The notes under the pieces: model-generated
What the model was told of the DNA's origin: nothing
The model's database searches: none
Seen by the model: only the letters and a program-made list of their open reading frames with translations
Part shown: positions 9,159 through 19,420 of the stretch, one piece after another
How positions within the stretch are numbered: the first letter of the stretch is position 1
How the letters are laid out: every line of letters starts with the position of its first letter
Program-made: the position numbers and the translations under genes
Assembly (NCBI GenBank): GCA_965369375.1
Contig: CBDUQN010000005.1
Span: forward strand, 16,790 to 80,789
Length of the DNA: 64,000 bases
Origin: CBDUQN01 sp965369375
GTDB lineage: Bacteria; Krumholzibacteriota; Krumholzibacteriia; Krumholzibacteriales; Krumholzibacteriaceae
Direction: 5' to 3'

Positions 9159-9998
9159 TCACGCTTTCTTGGAATTGTCCTTGTCCCCGTTGGACGCCGA
9201 ATAGCTGTGCTCCATATCAGGAAAGCGGCCGTCTTTTACCTCTTCTATGAACGATGTAACGGCGTCCTTCATTCTCTGCCCTATCTCATCATACTTCTTT
9301 ACGAACTTCGGTAGCGGAGCATCGTGTATCCCGAGCATATCGTTGACGACGAGCACCTGGCCGTCACAGTGCGGCCCGGCGCCAATGCCGATAGTGGGTA
9401 TGGTGAGAGCCTCCGAGATCCTCTGTGCCAGCTGCCATGGAATGCATTCCAGCACGATCGCGAAGCAACCGGCCCGCTCGAGGCTCAGAGCGTCTCTGTA
9501 GAGCCGATTCGCCGAATCCTCGTCCCTGCCCTGCACCTTGTATCCGCCGAACTGATACAGCGATTGGGGGGTGAGTCCGAGGTGGCCGATAACCGGGATC
9601 GAGGCCTCCTGAATCGCTTCGACGACGGGGACGTATCGCTCTCCGCCCTCGAGCTTGACGCTCTCTGCGCCACCCTCCTTGACGAGACGCCCCGCATTTC
9701 GCACCGCATCCTCGATACTCGCCTGGTAAGACATGAAGGGAAGGTCACCGGCAACCATCGCTCTCGGCTTGGCCCTCGTCACCGCCTTCAAATGATGGAT
9801 CATCTCGTCGACGGTCACGGGCAGGGTGTTTTCGTAGCCGAGCACCACCATTCCGAGAGAATCCCCGACGAGAATGAAATCCACGCCGGCAGCATCGAGT
9901 ATCTTCGTTGAGAGAAAATCGTACGAGGTGATAGCGGCTATCTTCTCCCCCTTTTTCTTCATTTCGATCAGGGTGCTCTTGGTTACTTTCTTCTTCAT
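9159..9998 (-). CDS. panB: 3-methyl-2-oxobutanoate hydroxymethyltransferase
   Basis: First committed enzyme of pantothenate synthesis, making ketopantoate from alpha-ketoisovalerate and methylene-tetrahydrofolate. Of 279 residues. Family motifs are ITSYDFLSTKILDAAGVDFILVGDSLGMVVLGY, quoted here as two overlapping conserved stretches (TSYDF and VGDSLGMVVLG), plus GHLGLTPQ and IGIGAGPHCDGQVLV. It begins two bases after the nucleoside kinase stop and runs into panC. The nearby folB and folK supply the folate pathway whose cofactor it uses, although that proximity may be coincidental. Confidence 0.96.
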   Translation of the reverse strand: MKKKVTKSTLIEMKKKGEKIAAITSYDFLSTKILDAAGVDFILVGDSLGMVVLGYENTLPVTVDEMIHHLKAVTRAKPRAMVAGDLPFMSYQASIEDAVRNAGRLVKEGGAESVKLEGGERYVPVVEAIQEASIPVIGHLGLTPQSLYQFGGYKVQGRDEDSANRLYRDALSLERAGCFAIVLECIPWQLAQRISEALTIPTIGIGAGPHCDGQVLVVNDMLGIHDAPLPKFVKKYDEIGQRMKDAVTSFIEEVKDGRFPDMEHSYSASNGDKDNSKKA

Positions 9999-10000
9999 TG

Positions 10001-10672
10001 TTATTCGTTCTCCAATGATGGAACGTAATACCGTGTTCCCTCGAATCTCTCGCTCATCTTGGATAGAAGGTCATCGATATGTTCGATGTTCGTAGTGAAA
10101 TCTATATTGTCCGTATTCACGATCAGCAGGGGTGACTCGCCGTAATGGAAGAAAAAGTGATTGAACGCTTCATTGAGGCTCAAGAGGTAATCCTCGTTGA
10201 TCCCTTTTTCGAAGCTCCTCCCCCGCTTTATGATCCGGTGCAGCAATACCTCGGGAGACGCCTGCAGATAGACAACAATATCGGGGTTCACGATCTTCCC
10301 CTTGAGTATCGAATGAATCCTGTTGTAGAGGGCGAGCTCGTCGTCCCCGAGAACCGCATGGGCATAGATCGAATCCTTGGCGAAGATGTAGTCGGCCACG
10401 ATGAGATCGCTGAAGAGATCCTGCTGGGTGATCTCCATCTGCTGCCGGTAACGGCTCAGCAGAAAGAAGATCTGGGTCTCGAATGCATATCCGGCTACGT
10501 CGTTGTAAAATTGCTCGATAAACGGATTATCGTCCACCTCCTCGAGATAGAGCCGCGCTTCGGTTTCCTTGGCGATAAGACGCGCCAGAGTCGTCTTGCC
10601 GGCGCCGATGCTCCCCTCTATTGCGATATATCTGATGCGGTTGGATATCAATTCTTCCTTCAGGCCTTGCAT
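10001..10672 (-). CDS. Deoxynucleoside kinase (dGK/dAK type)
   Basis: Phosphorylates deoxynucleosides in nucleotide salvage. With the start at the ATG at 10672 the protein has 223 residues. It shows the P-loop IEGSIGAGKTTLA, the substrate-site EEVDDNPFIEQFY, VADYIFAKD (the DR-type motif region) and a LID segment RIIKRGRSFEKGI. An in-frame TTG at 10708 would add 12 residues before the first strand and has no better ribosome site. Specificity (dA, dG or broader) cannot be told from sequence. It is followed immediately by panB. Confidence 0.88.
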   Translation of the reverse strand: MQGLKEELISNRIRYIAIEGSIGAGKTTLARLIAKETEARLYLEEVDDNPFIEQFYNDVAGYAFETQIFFLLSRYRQQMEITQQDLFSDLIVADYIFAKDSIYAHAVLGDDELALYNRIHSILKGKIVNPDIVVYLQASPEVLLHRIIKRGRSFEKGINEDYLLSLNEAFNHFFFHYGESPLLIVNTDNIDFTTNIEHIDDLLSKMSERFEGTRYYVPSLENE

Positions 10673-10739
10673 GGCACTTACGGTAATTGAAAGGGGACGC
10701 GATGTCAATATCTATCTAACTTTTTAATAATCAAGAAGT

Positions 10740-11276
10740 TCAAAAGGTGCAGCGGCGCGAGGAGACGAGTCTGACCCACTCCGGCCCCGAGCATTTTCCG
10801 AGAATCTCGTGAACACTCGCACCGTCCGGGGGCACGGCGATGGATCTGTCGATCTCGGCCAGAGGAACGAGGACAAAGAGGCGCTCTCTCAGCCTCGGGT
10901 GAGGAATCTCGATCCCGGCAGCGGTATAGCCGAGATCGCCGTAGAGAAGGATGTCTATATCGAGGGGGCGGTCCCGGACTCCCCCCCCCCGCTTTCTCCC
11001 CGAGCGCTCTTCGAGCTCTCTCAGTGTCTCGAGAAGCACCGGGGGCGAAAGTATCGTTTCGATGATTGCGGCGGCGTTGATGAAGGTGCCGGTCAATCCC
11101 TCGCCGACCGGCGCCGATTCGTAGAGAGAGCTCACGCTGAGAACCGAAACCTCGGGCGCACGGCCGAGCCGGTGAACCGCCTCGAGGATGTTCTCTTCTC
11201 GAGCGTTCATATTGGAACCCAGCGACAGAGCCACCTGTCTATTCTCCGGCACGACGTTCGACGACGACATCGACAT
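10740..11276 (-). CDS. folK: 2-amino-4-hydroxy-6-hydroxymethyldihydropteridine pyrophosphokinase
   Basis: Transfers pyrophosphate from ATP to hydroxymethyl-dihydropterin in folate synthesis. Motifs: ALSLGSNMNAREENI, SSLYESAPVG, FINAAAII, RDRPLDIDILLYGD (catalytic DxD) and PHPRLRERLFVLVPL. The listed ATG at 11276 gives 178 residues and overlaps folB by 38 bp. A GTG at 11234, just after the folB stop and preceded by GGAG, is an alternative giving a shorter N-terminus. Pairing with folB supports the call. Confidence 0.93.
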   Translation of the reverse strand: MSMSSSNVVPENRQVALSLGSNMNAREENILEAVHRLGRAPEVSVLSVSSLYESAPVGEGLTGTFINAAAIIETILSPPVLLETLRELEERSGRKRGGGVRDRPLDIDILLYGDLGYTAAGIEIPHPRLRERLFVLVPLAEIDRSIAVPPDGASVHEILGKCSGPEWVRLVSSRRCTF

Positions 11277-11607
11277 GGGAAAGGCTGTTCGGAAAAGGAA
11301 GGGTCAATTTACGGATCGTCGTTTTTACCCGGTTCGCGGGAAAATTATCGAGTACGGCACGACAAATCGCATCGGCGAGTGTCTCGAGAAGGTTGAAGCG
11401 GTTCTTCTCAACCGTTTCCATGACCTTGGCATAGACCCGTTCGTAGTTGACGGTATCCTCGAGAGAATCGGTCATGCAGGCCTTTGTGAAATCGTAATGA
11501 AACTCGACATCGAGCTCGAGTTTTTGTCCTATTTCCCGCTCCGTCGGTGAAACGCCGTAATATCCGAAAACACTGATTCCCTTCAAGACGATCTTTTCCT
11601 CTAGCAC
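11239..11607 (-). CDS. folB: Dihydroneopterin aldolase
   Basis: Cleaves dihydroneopterin to hydroxymethyl-dihydropterin, the step before FolK. The 122 residues match the family length, with FGYYGVSPTEREIGQKL, the catalytic-region DTVNYERVY, and LLETLADAICRAVL. The start is GTG at 11607 with AGGAGGTATGC directly upstream. It lies 12 bp after the dapL-like gene, and its 3' end overlaps folK. Confidence 0.94.
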   Translation of the reverse strand: MLEEKIVLKGISVFGYYGVSPTEREIGQKLELDVEFHYDFTKACMTDSLEDTVNYERVYAKVMETVEKNRFNLLETLADAICRAVLDNFPANRVKTTIRKLTLPFPNSLSHVDVVVERRAGE

Positions 11608-11618
11608 GCATACCTCCT

Positions 11619-12794
11619 TCAGGCGCTTTTAAAATTTCTGCTCGCGAAGGACTCGAGCTGTGCCCCCGCTTCGCGTATCGTCTCATCGTCGGTTGTTATG
11701 GAAAGCCTGAAATATCCCTCTCCGTGCTTTCCGAAACCGACGCCCGGCGTCGAGACGATTCCCGTTTCGGTGAGCAGAAGTTTGGAGAACTCGATCGAGC
11801 CCATCTCGCCCGGCGTCCTGATCCAGAAATAAAACGTGGCTTCGGGCACGGAGAACGAGAGGCCGCTTCGCTCGAGGCACCGGGCAAGAATATCCCGCCG
11901 CCGCCGGTATATCGCCCTGATCCGGCCGGTGATCTCCTTGAAATGATCCTCGAAGGTCACGGCAACCGCTTCCTGGATCGCTCCGAAAACGCCCGAATCG
12001 AGATTTGCCTTCAAGGCGCCGAGGGCGGCGATAACCTCCTTTGAGCCGATCGCAAACCCGATTCTCCATCCGGTTATCGAAAATGTCTTCGAGAAACTGA
12101 AAAGCTCGATGAACGGAATCGCGGCATCACGGGCAAGCGGAAAGAGCGGCTGAAACGGCTTGTCGTATGTTATTTCCGCGTACGCGGCGTCATTGACGAG
12201 AATGATTCCATGTTCGCGGCAATACGCGATCGCATCTTGGAACCTGTTCTCCCCCGCCATGACCGACGTCGGATTGTTTGGGTAGTTCAGAAAGACGAGC
12301 TTTGCTTTGCGCGCGGCTGCGCGATCGATCGATTCAAACTCGGGCCAATAGCCGTTGCCCTCGGAAAGCGGCATCGTCACCGGGTCGGCGCCCGCGAAAA
12401 CGGCCGAAGAGTTGTAAACTGGATAGCCGGGATCGGGAATCAGTACGGCATCACCGGGGTCGACGACCGCCAGCGGGAGGTGACCTATCGCCTCCTTGCT
12501 GCCGATCGTCACGAGCACCTCACCGGACTCGAGCCGCGCTCCATGAAACGTATCCGCCCACCGGATGATCGCTTCCTTTAGAACGGGCAGGCCGAGGTCC
12601 GGCGGGTAGCGATGGAATTTCTCTTTCTCTATGGAGCGTTGAAATGACTCCAGCAGTTCGCGCGGCGCGCCGAGATCCGGATCCCCGATACCGAGATCGA
12701 GCACTCCGGCGCCGGAGCGGATATGGGATTCCTTCAACCTGTCTATCTCGACGAACAGATAGGGAGGAAGCTCCTCAAGCCTCTTTGATCGCAT
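11619..12794 (-). CDS. dapL: LL-diaminopimelate aminotransferase (class I/II PLP enzyme)
   Basis: Probably converts tetrahydrodipicolinate directly to LL-diaminopimelate for lysine and peptidoglycan. The 391 residues fit fold type I, with LDLGIGDPDLGAP at the N-terminus, NYPNNPTSVMA, NDAAYAEITY, and the PLP-lysine region SFSKTFSITGWRIGFAIGS. The pattern and length match DapL-type enzymes, but neighbouring families such as alanine or aspartate aminotransferases share most of these motifs. MurE in this window looks meso-DAP specific, which makes a DAP role sensible. Confidence 0.78.
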   Translation of the reverse strand: MRSKRLEELPPYLFVEIDRLKESHIRSGAGVLDLGIGDPDLGAPRELLESFQRSIEKEKFHRYPPDLGLPVLKEAIIRWADTFHGARLESGEVLVTIGSKEAIGHLPLAVVDPGDAVLIPDPGYPVYNSSAVFAGADPVTMPLSEGNGYWPEFESIDRAAARKAKLVFLNYPNNPTSVMAGENRFQDAIAYCREHGIILVNDAAYAEITYDKPFQPLFPLARDAAIPFIELFSFSKTFSITGWRIGFAIGSKEVIAALGALKANLDSGVFGAIQEAVAVTFEDHFKEITGRIRAIYRRRRDILARCLERSGLSFSVPEATFYFWIRTPGEMGSIEFSKLLLTETGIVSTPGVGFGKHGEGYFRLSITTDDETIREAGAQLESFASRNFKSA

Positions 12795-12828
12795 AGAGTG
12801 GATAATCCCCGATTTGTAATTTCCATCC

Positions 12829-14529
12829 CTACTCGTGGGAATAAAAGAGTTCTACCGCTCCAGCGTCACCGACGGGTATCGGTGCGTAGAATCCGCTGTT
12901 GTCGGCCTTGAAAACGATCCTCATCCAGGGATAATTCACGGGAGGTTCCCCATCCCATGAGACCCTCGGTGTGGCGTAGAACCAGTCATCGTTAATCAGA
13001 GAATAAACGATAACCGAGGAGTAGGAGTCATTGAAACTCTTACCCTTTCGAATCATCCTGAAAACGAGTTTGGGATCGTCTGAGTTTGGATCGGTGGACC
13101 AGTTCAAGCCAACGAAATCGTCGCTTGATTTTTCCTTGTAATACTTCTGTTTCACAATACCGAAGAGATCCGTGATTGCGACGCCGTCATCATTCACGAC
13201 GGCACACGTATCGCCGCCGGGCGACCAGGCGAATTCGTAGATCTTGCCCAGCTCCTCGAACTTCAGCACGTATCCGAGCGGCAGTGTATCCGCATAGAAG
13301 AAACAGAGATTCCGGCCACCATCGATAAAACCGAGAATGTTTTTAGCCGGATCGGGATTCCACTGGTAGATCGTTCTCTCCGAGACGCTTACATCGGCCT
13401 CTGAAAATATTCCATTGAATTCATCCACCATGAGAGCTCGCCGTTTCGACTTTTTAGCAACGTTCCCTTCTATGGGAACAAGACACGGCTCGAATGCGTC
13501 CGTCGTATCGACAAAGTAGACGACGTACCGTTCGTCGGGAGTAATCGTCGGCTTTATGTTATGATAGTAACGGTAGAATGTCACGGTATCGACACCGAAC
13601 ACTACCTTCGTTGAATCGAGACTTTCCGTGAGCGTAATCCTCGTTCCCATGTTATTCCAGAATCTGATATTGTAGAAGTCTTCCGTTCCATCGCCCGATT
13701 CACCTACAATATTCTCCATCCAGACAACCATGTCAGCGGTCGCGTTCCCCTGCGGATCGCGGTGCTGGTTTCTTCGCTGGTTGATTCCGAAATCGCTATC
13801 TTGCGAGATATTAACCCCAGTTCCGATGAAGTACGGAACCGACCATACATTCATCAGCTGCTGCCTCAAATTGCTGAAATAACGCGTTATCATAGAGCCG
13901 AGAATGACGTTTGAATAGTAGACTAAATCATCACCGCTATCGCAGTCGTGACAATCAGTGATTTTTAATGCGCCCCCCGCGGGAAGCACCCGGTACACAT
14001 CGTAACCGATAAAGCTCAGGCTCTGAGGCGTGATGTCGGAGCCGACGAAGAACATCTCTTCATTTCTGCCGACGAGATTTAGATAGAGGTTTACACGGAG
14101 ACCGGTATTGACCCCGTCAAAATACCGCACACCGATCAATTTCACTATTCTGTCGGTCTTTCCGTCCACGGTGGCGACGGTCCCAACGCGGAAGACACCT
14201 GTCGTATCATTGGGCACCATCCAGAGAACGGAGATGCCTGCATTGGGGGGAATGTTATCTTCGGGGTCGGGATCGTAGAACGAGCCCACCTCGGCAAACC
14301 ATTCATAGTGGGCCGTGCCTCCACCGGCAAATCCTTCGGCCTGAACCGTCAATGTGGTCAGCTGTCCCGGCGACGGTGCGAGAGGATTGCAGATTATGAG
14401 ATTCGCTTCGATGCGGTAAGGAAGCTCCGGCGGCGCGACGGGTTTCTCGTCACACCCGGAGAGCAGGAAAACAGCGCTTGCCAACCCGAGAACAGCGGCG
14501 AGTACCAACAGTCTTTTCGACCGGTTCAA
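12829..14529 (-). CDS. Large lipoprotein with PD40/TolB-like propeller segments
   Basis: A 566-residue predicted lipoprotein. The N-terminus is a signal peptide ending in the lipobox LLSGC. An Ig-like stretch (APSPGQLTTLTVQAEGFAGG) follows, then segments such as ITPDERYVVYFVDTTD and FAWSPGGDTCAVVNDDG that resemble beta-propeller repeats. No catalytic motif is visible. Start is TTG at 14529 with GGAGGT 6 nt upstream. It lies below the groEL terminator and has its own promoter, so it is not part of the chaperonin operon. Function is unknown. Confidence 0.75.
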   Translation of the reverse strand: MNRSKRLLVLAAVLGLASAVFLLSGCDEKPVAPPELPYRIEANLIICNPLAPSPGQLTTLTVQAEGFAGGGTAHYEWFAEVGSFYDPDPEDNIPPNAGISVLWMVPNDTTGVFRVGTVATVDGKTDRIVKLIGVRYFDGVNTGLRVNLYLNLVGRNEEMFFVGSDITPQSLSFIGYDVYRVLPAGGALKITDCHDCDSGDDLVYYSNVILGSMITRYFSNLRQQLMNVWSVPYFIGTGVNISQDSDFGINQRRNQHRDPQGNATADMVVWMENIVGESGDGTEDFYNIRFWNNMGTRITLTESLDSTKVVFGVDTVTFYRYYHNIKPTITPDERYVVYFVDTTDAFEPCLVPIEGNVAKKSKRRALMVDEFNGIFSEADVSVSERTIYQWNPDPAKNILGFIDGGRNLCFFYADTLPLGYVLKFEELGKIYEFAWSPGGDTCAVVNDDGVAITDLFGIVKQKYYKEKSSDDFVGLNWSTDPNSDDPKLVFRMIRKGKSFNDSYSSVIVYSLINDDWFYATPRVSWDGEPPVNYPWMRIVFKADNSGFYAPIPVGDAGAVELFYSHE

Positions 14530-14638
14530 TGGTTACCTCCAACGTTGAGAGAGAGGATTGAACGAGCAGATCATTTGCTTTCTTTCCTCGCGACCCGGTG
14601 ATTTCCGGGCCTATAAAAATAAATCCCTTTCCTACAAT

Positions 14639-14667
14639 AAAATATTAAGGTTTTAATCGTTTTTCAA
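14639..14667 (-). promoter_or_regulatory. Promoter of the large lipoprotein gene
   Basis: Minus-strand TTGAAA (14662-14667), 17-nt spacer, TATTTT (14639-14644), in an AT-rich stretch directly below the groEL terminator and about 110 bp above the gene. A short GC hairpin (CCCGG/CCGGG, about 14591-14610) would lie in the leader. Confidence 0.55.
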
Positions 14668-14676
14668 GTGAATTTT

Positions 14677-14711
14677 AAAAAGGGCGCCCCGGGAACCTGC
14701 CCGGGACGCCC
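14677..14711 (-). terminator. Rho-independent terminator of groES-groEL
   Basis: Read on the minus strand, an 11-12 bp stem with one mismatch (GGGCGTCCCGGG pairing with CCCGGGGCGCCC, loop CAGGTT) is followed by TTTTT. It begins 28 bp after the groEL stop. Confidence 0.88.
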
Positions 14712-14738
14712 TCCAAAGGGCCATAAGCAAAGGATATG

Positions 14739-16385
<1,647 letters not shown>

Positions 16386-16413
16386 TCACTCCTTCCTTGC
16401 GATCATCAAACGG

Positions 16414-16701
16414 CTATACGATAGCCAGTATGTCGCTTTCCCGTAAGATGAGATGTTCCACGTTGTTTACCATGATCTCGGTGCCTGAGTATTTGCCGTA
16501 GAGGACCTTGTCGCCCTTTTTGACCTCGAGAGGCACGCGCTTTCCCGATTCCTCGTTCAAACGGCCCTTGCCGACGGCGATGATTTCGCCCTCCTGAGGT
16601 TTCTCCTTTGCCGTGTCGGGAATGATGATTCCCCCCTTCTTGACCTCATCTGGATCGATAGGCTTGACGAGCACCCTATCGGCGAGAGGTGTGATTTTCA
16701 T
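16414..16701 (-). CDS. groES: Co-chaperonin GroES (Hsp10)
   Basis: Seven-fold lid of the GroEL chamber. The 95 residues show [19 protein letters not shown] (mobile loop region), [25 protein letters not shown] and the C-terminal [13 protein letters not shown] lies 6-7 nt before the ATG. It is the first gene of the operon, below a consensus-like promoter and a CIRCE operator. Confidence 0.99.
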   Translation of the reverse strand: MKITPLADRVLVKPIDPDEVKKGGIIIPDTAKEKPQEGEIIAVGKGRLNEESGKRVPLEVKKGDKVLYGKYSGTEIMVNNVEHLILRESDILAIV

Positions 16702-16734
16702 TTTGAGCCTCCTTTCTCATTCTATTTCAAGGAA

Positions 16735-16761
16735 TTAGCACTCTATAGGTTAGACTGCTCA
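16735..16761. promoter_or_regulatory. CIRCE operator (HrcA-binding inverted repeat) of groESL
   Basis: TTAGCACTC, 9-bp spacer, GACTGCTCA. The left arm is identical to the CIRCE consensus (TTAGCACTC-N9-GAGTGCTAA) and the right arm matches 7 of 9 positions. It sits 34 bp above the groES start and just below the predicted transcription start, the normal site for repression by HrcA. hrcA itself is not in the window. Confidence 0.88.
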
Positions 16762-16771
16762 CTGTTTAATC

Positions 16772-16800
16772 AATATATTTATAAGTATTCGAAAAGGCAA
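16772..16800 (-). promoter_or_regulatory. Promoter of groESL
   Basis: Minus-strand TTGCCT (16795-16800), 17-nt spacer, TATATT (16772-16777). The predicted start of transcription is about 16765, immediately upstream of CIRCE. The region above is AT-rich to about 16880, possibly an UP element. Confidence 0.72.
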
Positions 16801-16985
16801 AATTAATTATCAGGCGAATAGCGGCAAATATGTAACTAATAAGATAGTATTAGTAACTTGAGACACTTTTTCTTAATTGTTCTGAGTTAATCGGCTGTTT
16901 TTATCGAATTTCGCCGCGTTCGGAATTGCAGTAGCGCGGTAATTGGATCATGTGCCGGGATTACTGGCTGGCTGGTAATGACGCA

Positions 16986-17729
16986 TTAGCCTGAATTGCA
17001 TTCCAGAAGATAGTGGAGCCCTTTTAAATTCAGGTCGGGCTCGAGCAGGACGGGTTGGGCGAGATGCGTCGCTACGGTGTCGGCCCAACCACCCGTAACG
17101 ATGACCTGAACGTTCGGTGAGAGAACGGCAACCGATTGTGCAATAAGCTCTTTTACCGCACCGACGTGCCCCCACTTCAATCCGCAGGCGATCGCCGCTC
17201 TCGTATTGATGCCGGGGATGGCGCAACTATGCTCCCCGGGCGATATCTCGGGAAGCGACGCGGTACCGTCACCGAGGGAGCGTGCCAGCAGATCCAATCC
17301 TGGAAATATCGAGCCGCCGATAAATCCTCCCTCTGAGAGCAGATCAACGGTAACCGCCGTTCCCGCATCGACGATGACCGCTTCGCGGTGCCCGAGGGCG
17401 AACGCTCCGGCTGCAGCGCAGATCCGATCGGGCCCCACGCCGTCGGGGAACTCGACGCGCATCTCGAACGGCAGGACGATGCGTGCCCCCGCTTCGAGAA
17501 CCCGCTCGACGCGCAGAGATCCAAGCGCGCGGCGAAACCACTCCGTCCATTCCGGCACGACACTCGAAAAGGCGACCCTCGCCGGCCGCACTTCTTCGAT
17601 AGCGCCCGTCACCATCTCACGCGAGGCCTCACCGATCGCATACCACCTCCGCGATATCGTCCCCCGCTCGAATTCCGCGATTCTACACGACTGATTGCCC
17701 TTATCGATCACGAGCACGCCGCTCATCAT
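16986..17729 (-). CDS. coaX: Type III pantothenate kinase
   Basis: Phosphorylates pantothenate in CoA synthesis, in line with panB and panC elsewhere in the window. The 247 residues carry the ATP-site VLVIDKGN at the N-terminus, GPDRICAAAGA, VDAGTAVTVDLL and GGSIFPGLDLL. The first motif reads DxGNQ instead of the usual DxGNT, a change in the phosphate loop that may or may not matter. GGAGGAGCG lies before the ATG. It is the last gene of the uvrB-nadC-birA-coaX run. Confidence 0.9.
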   Translation of the reverse strand: MMSGVLVIDKGNQSCRIAEFERGTISRRWYAIGEASREMVTGAIEEVRPARVAFSSVVPEWTEWFRRALGSLRVERVLEAGARIVLPFEMRVEFPDGVGPDRICAAAGAFALGHREAVIVDAGTAVTVDLLSEGGFIGGSIFPGLDLLARSLGDGTASLPEISPGEHSCAIPGINTRAAIACGLKWGHVGAVKELIAQSVAVLSPNVQVIVTGGWADTVATHLAQPVLLEPDLNLKGLHYLLECNSG

Positions 17730-17762
17730 AAGATCGCTCCTCCAGAAGCATGCCGTTTGCCT

Positions 17763-18566
17763 TTATCGCTCCCCGGCACTCACGTCACCGGATGCGAAGA
17801 CCTCTTCACCCTCTCCCGTTTGTATGCGTAGATGACCCTCTTCCGTCACACCGGAGAGCTTCCCCTTCACGATTGCGCTGCCGGTATCGAGGCGGATATC
17901 CTCATTGATATAGAGGAGCCGCCTCTCCACCTCGTCGCGCCAGCGGGCCGGCCCCTGCTGCTTCCACCGCAGGTAATCGGCTTCGAATTCACCGACGATC
18001 GCGGCCAGCACCGCGCCCCGGTCGGTCAACCGACCCGTGAGCGATCTCAGAGACGTGGCGCTTGTTCGAATCTCCGTGTCGAGGTCGCCGATCTCCTCGT
18101 TTATGTTGATCCCCAATCCCATCACCACCACCCCTCCCCTCGACTCCGCCAGAATGCCCGCGAGCTTGCATCCGTTGCAGTAGATATCGTTCGGCCATTT
18201 GATCCGGATATCGTTCTGAAAGCGCTCGAGGGCCCTCGCCGTGCTCAGCGCGAGAAGCATCGTAAGTCCCCCGCTGCCGATGCGGCCGGGTTTGAGTATC
18301 AGGGAGAAGACGAGGCTCCGACCGCTTCTCGAGCGCCAACTCCTTCCCGCACGTCCGCGTCCTGCGATTTGAACATCCGCAAGCACCAGCGTCCCCTCGG
18401 GCGCACCGGCGTCCGCCGCCGCCGCCGCCGCGCTGTTCGTCGACTGTGTCCGATCGAACAGAACGATGACCCGCCCGAGAATCGCCGTCTCGAACAGGTT
18501 CCTCAGCCGCGCAGGATGAATTTCACCGATTCCCGTTCCCCCGGCGAACTCTCCGTGTTTCATCAT
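17763..18566 (-). CDS. birA: Biotin-[acetyl-CoA-carboxylase] ligase, catalytic form without DNA-binding domain
   Basis: Attaches biotin to carboxylase carrier protein. Motifs: TQSTNSAA, the biotinyl-AMP loop AGRGRAGRSW, IKWPNDIYCNGCKLAGIL and VVMGLGININ, then a small C-terminal domain. No winged helix precedes the catalytic domain, so it should not act as a bio-operon repressor. The ATG at 18566 overlaps the nadC stop as ATGA and has GGAGG upstream. A longer in-frame extension to 18728 lies inside nadC and is rejected. Confidence 0.93.
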   Translation of the reverse strand: MMKHGEFAGGTGIGEIHPARLRNLFETAILGRVIVLFDRTQSTNSAAAAAADAGAPEGTLVLADVQIAGRGRAGRSWRSRSGRSLVFSLILKPGRIGSGGLTMLLALSTARALERFQNDIRIKWPNDIYCNGCKLAGILAESRGGVVVMGLGININEEIGDLDTEIRTSATSLRSLTGRLTDRGAVLAAIVGEFEADYLRWKQQGPARWRDEVERRLLYINEDIRLDTGSAIVKGKLSGVTEEGHLRIQTGEGEEVFASGDVSAGER

Positions 18567-19420
18567 TGCCCGCCGGCCTCCTCCAGCGTCAGGCTCAGAT
18601 CGAGCGCCGGCGCCGATGAGGTGAGAGAACCGACTGATATATAGTGTACCCCCCGCACGGCATACGAGCGAATCGTCTCGAGTGTGATACCTCCCGACAC
18701 CTCGACTTCCGGGACGGCGGTTCCCCACAAACCAAGCTCCTCAATCGCCTCCTCCACCATCGGGGGTGTAAAATTATCGAGCATGACCCGCGCAGGGGGC
18801 GCGTCACGAAGCAGGCCGAGCTGCTCGAGGGTCGAGATCTCTATTATAGCTTCACGCAAGCCATTCCGCCCAAGGCCTTCGACAACGCGTTCAAGCCCTC
18901 CGGCGGCGGTTATATGATTTTCCTTGACGAGAATCGCACCGGCGAGATCGAAACGGTGGTTTTTTCCGCCCCCGTCGGCGACCGCCCTCTTCTCGAGCAG
19001 CCTCAGACCGGGCGTTGTCTTTCTCGTATCGAGAATCACTATGCCGGTCCCCTTCACCGCATCGACGTAGAGCGCCGTGAGGGTTGCTATGCCGGACAAA
19101 TGCTGCAGAAAATTGAGCGCCGTCCTCTCACCGGACAGAAGCGCGCGCAAACTTCCGCGCACGACGGCAACCGTATCGCCTGGACCGACGCGGCCCCCGT
19201 CTTCGCGCCGGGGCAGGTACTCGACCGCTCGATCGAGAGTCGCAAAAACGGCCTCCGCAGCCCCATGCCCCGATATCACTCCGTGAGCTTTTGCCGTGAT
19301 CAGCGCTCCGCCGAGCGCGGCCTCGCCGACGAGCGCGTTGGTCGTTCGATCCATGCCGGCGGCGTCCTCCTCGAGCGCCCGTTTCACGCGATCACGGATT
19401 TCTCTTTCGAGCCCCTCCAA
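18563..19420 (-). CDS. nadC: Nicotinate-nucleotide pyrophosphorylase (quinolinate phosphoribosyltransferase)
   Basis: Converts quinolinate and PRPP to nicotinate mononucleotide in de novo NAD synthesis. Motifs include [47 protein letters not shown] and EVSGGI. The chosen start is a TTG at 19420, 7 nt after a perfect AGGAGG; another TTG at 19438 is possible. The 5' end overlaps the uvrB 3' end by about 30 bp. nadA and nadB are not nearby. Confidence 0.95.
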   Translation of the reverse strand: MEGLEREIRDRVKRALEEDAAGMDRTTNALVGEAALGGALITAKAHGVISGHGAAEAVFATLDRAVEYLPRREDGGRVGPGDTVAVVRGSLRALLSGERTALNFLQHLSGIATLTALYVDAVKGTGIVILDTRKTTPGLRLLEKRAVADGGGKNHRFDLAGAILVKENHITAAGGLERVVEGLGRNGLREAIIEISTLEQLGLLRDAPPARVMLDNFTPPMVEEAIEELGLWGTAVPEVEVSGGITLETIRSYAVRGVHYISVGSLTSSAPALDLSLTLEEAGGQ

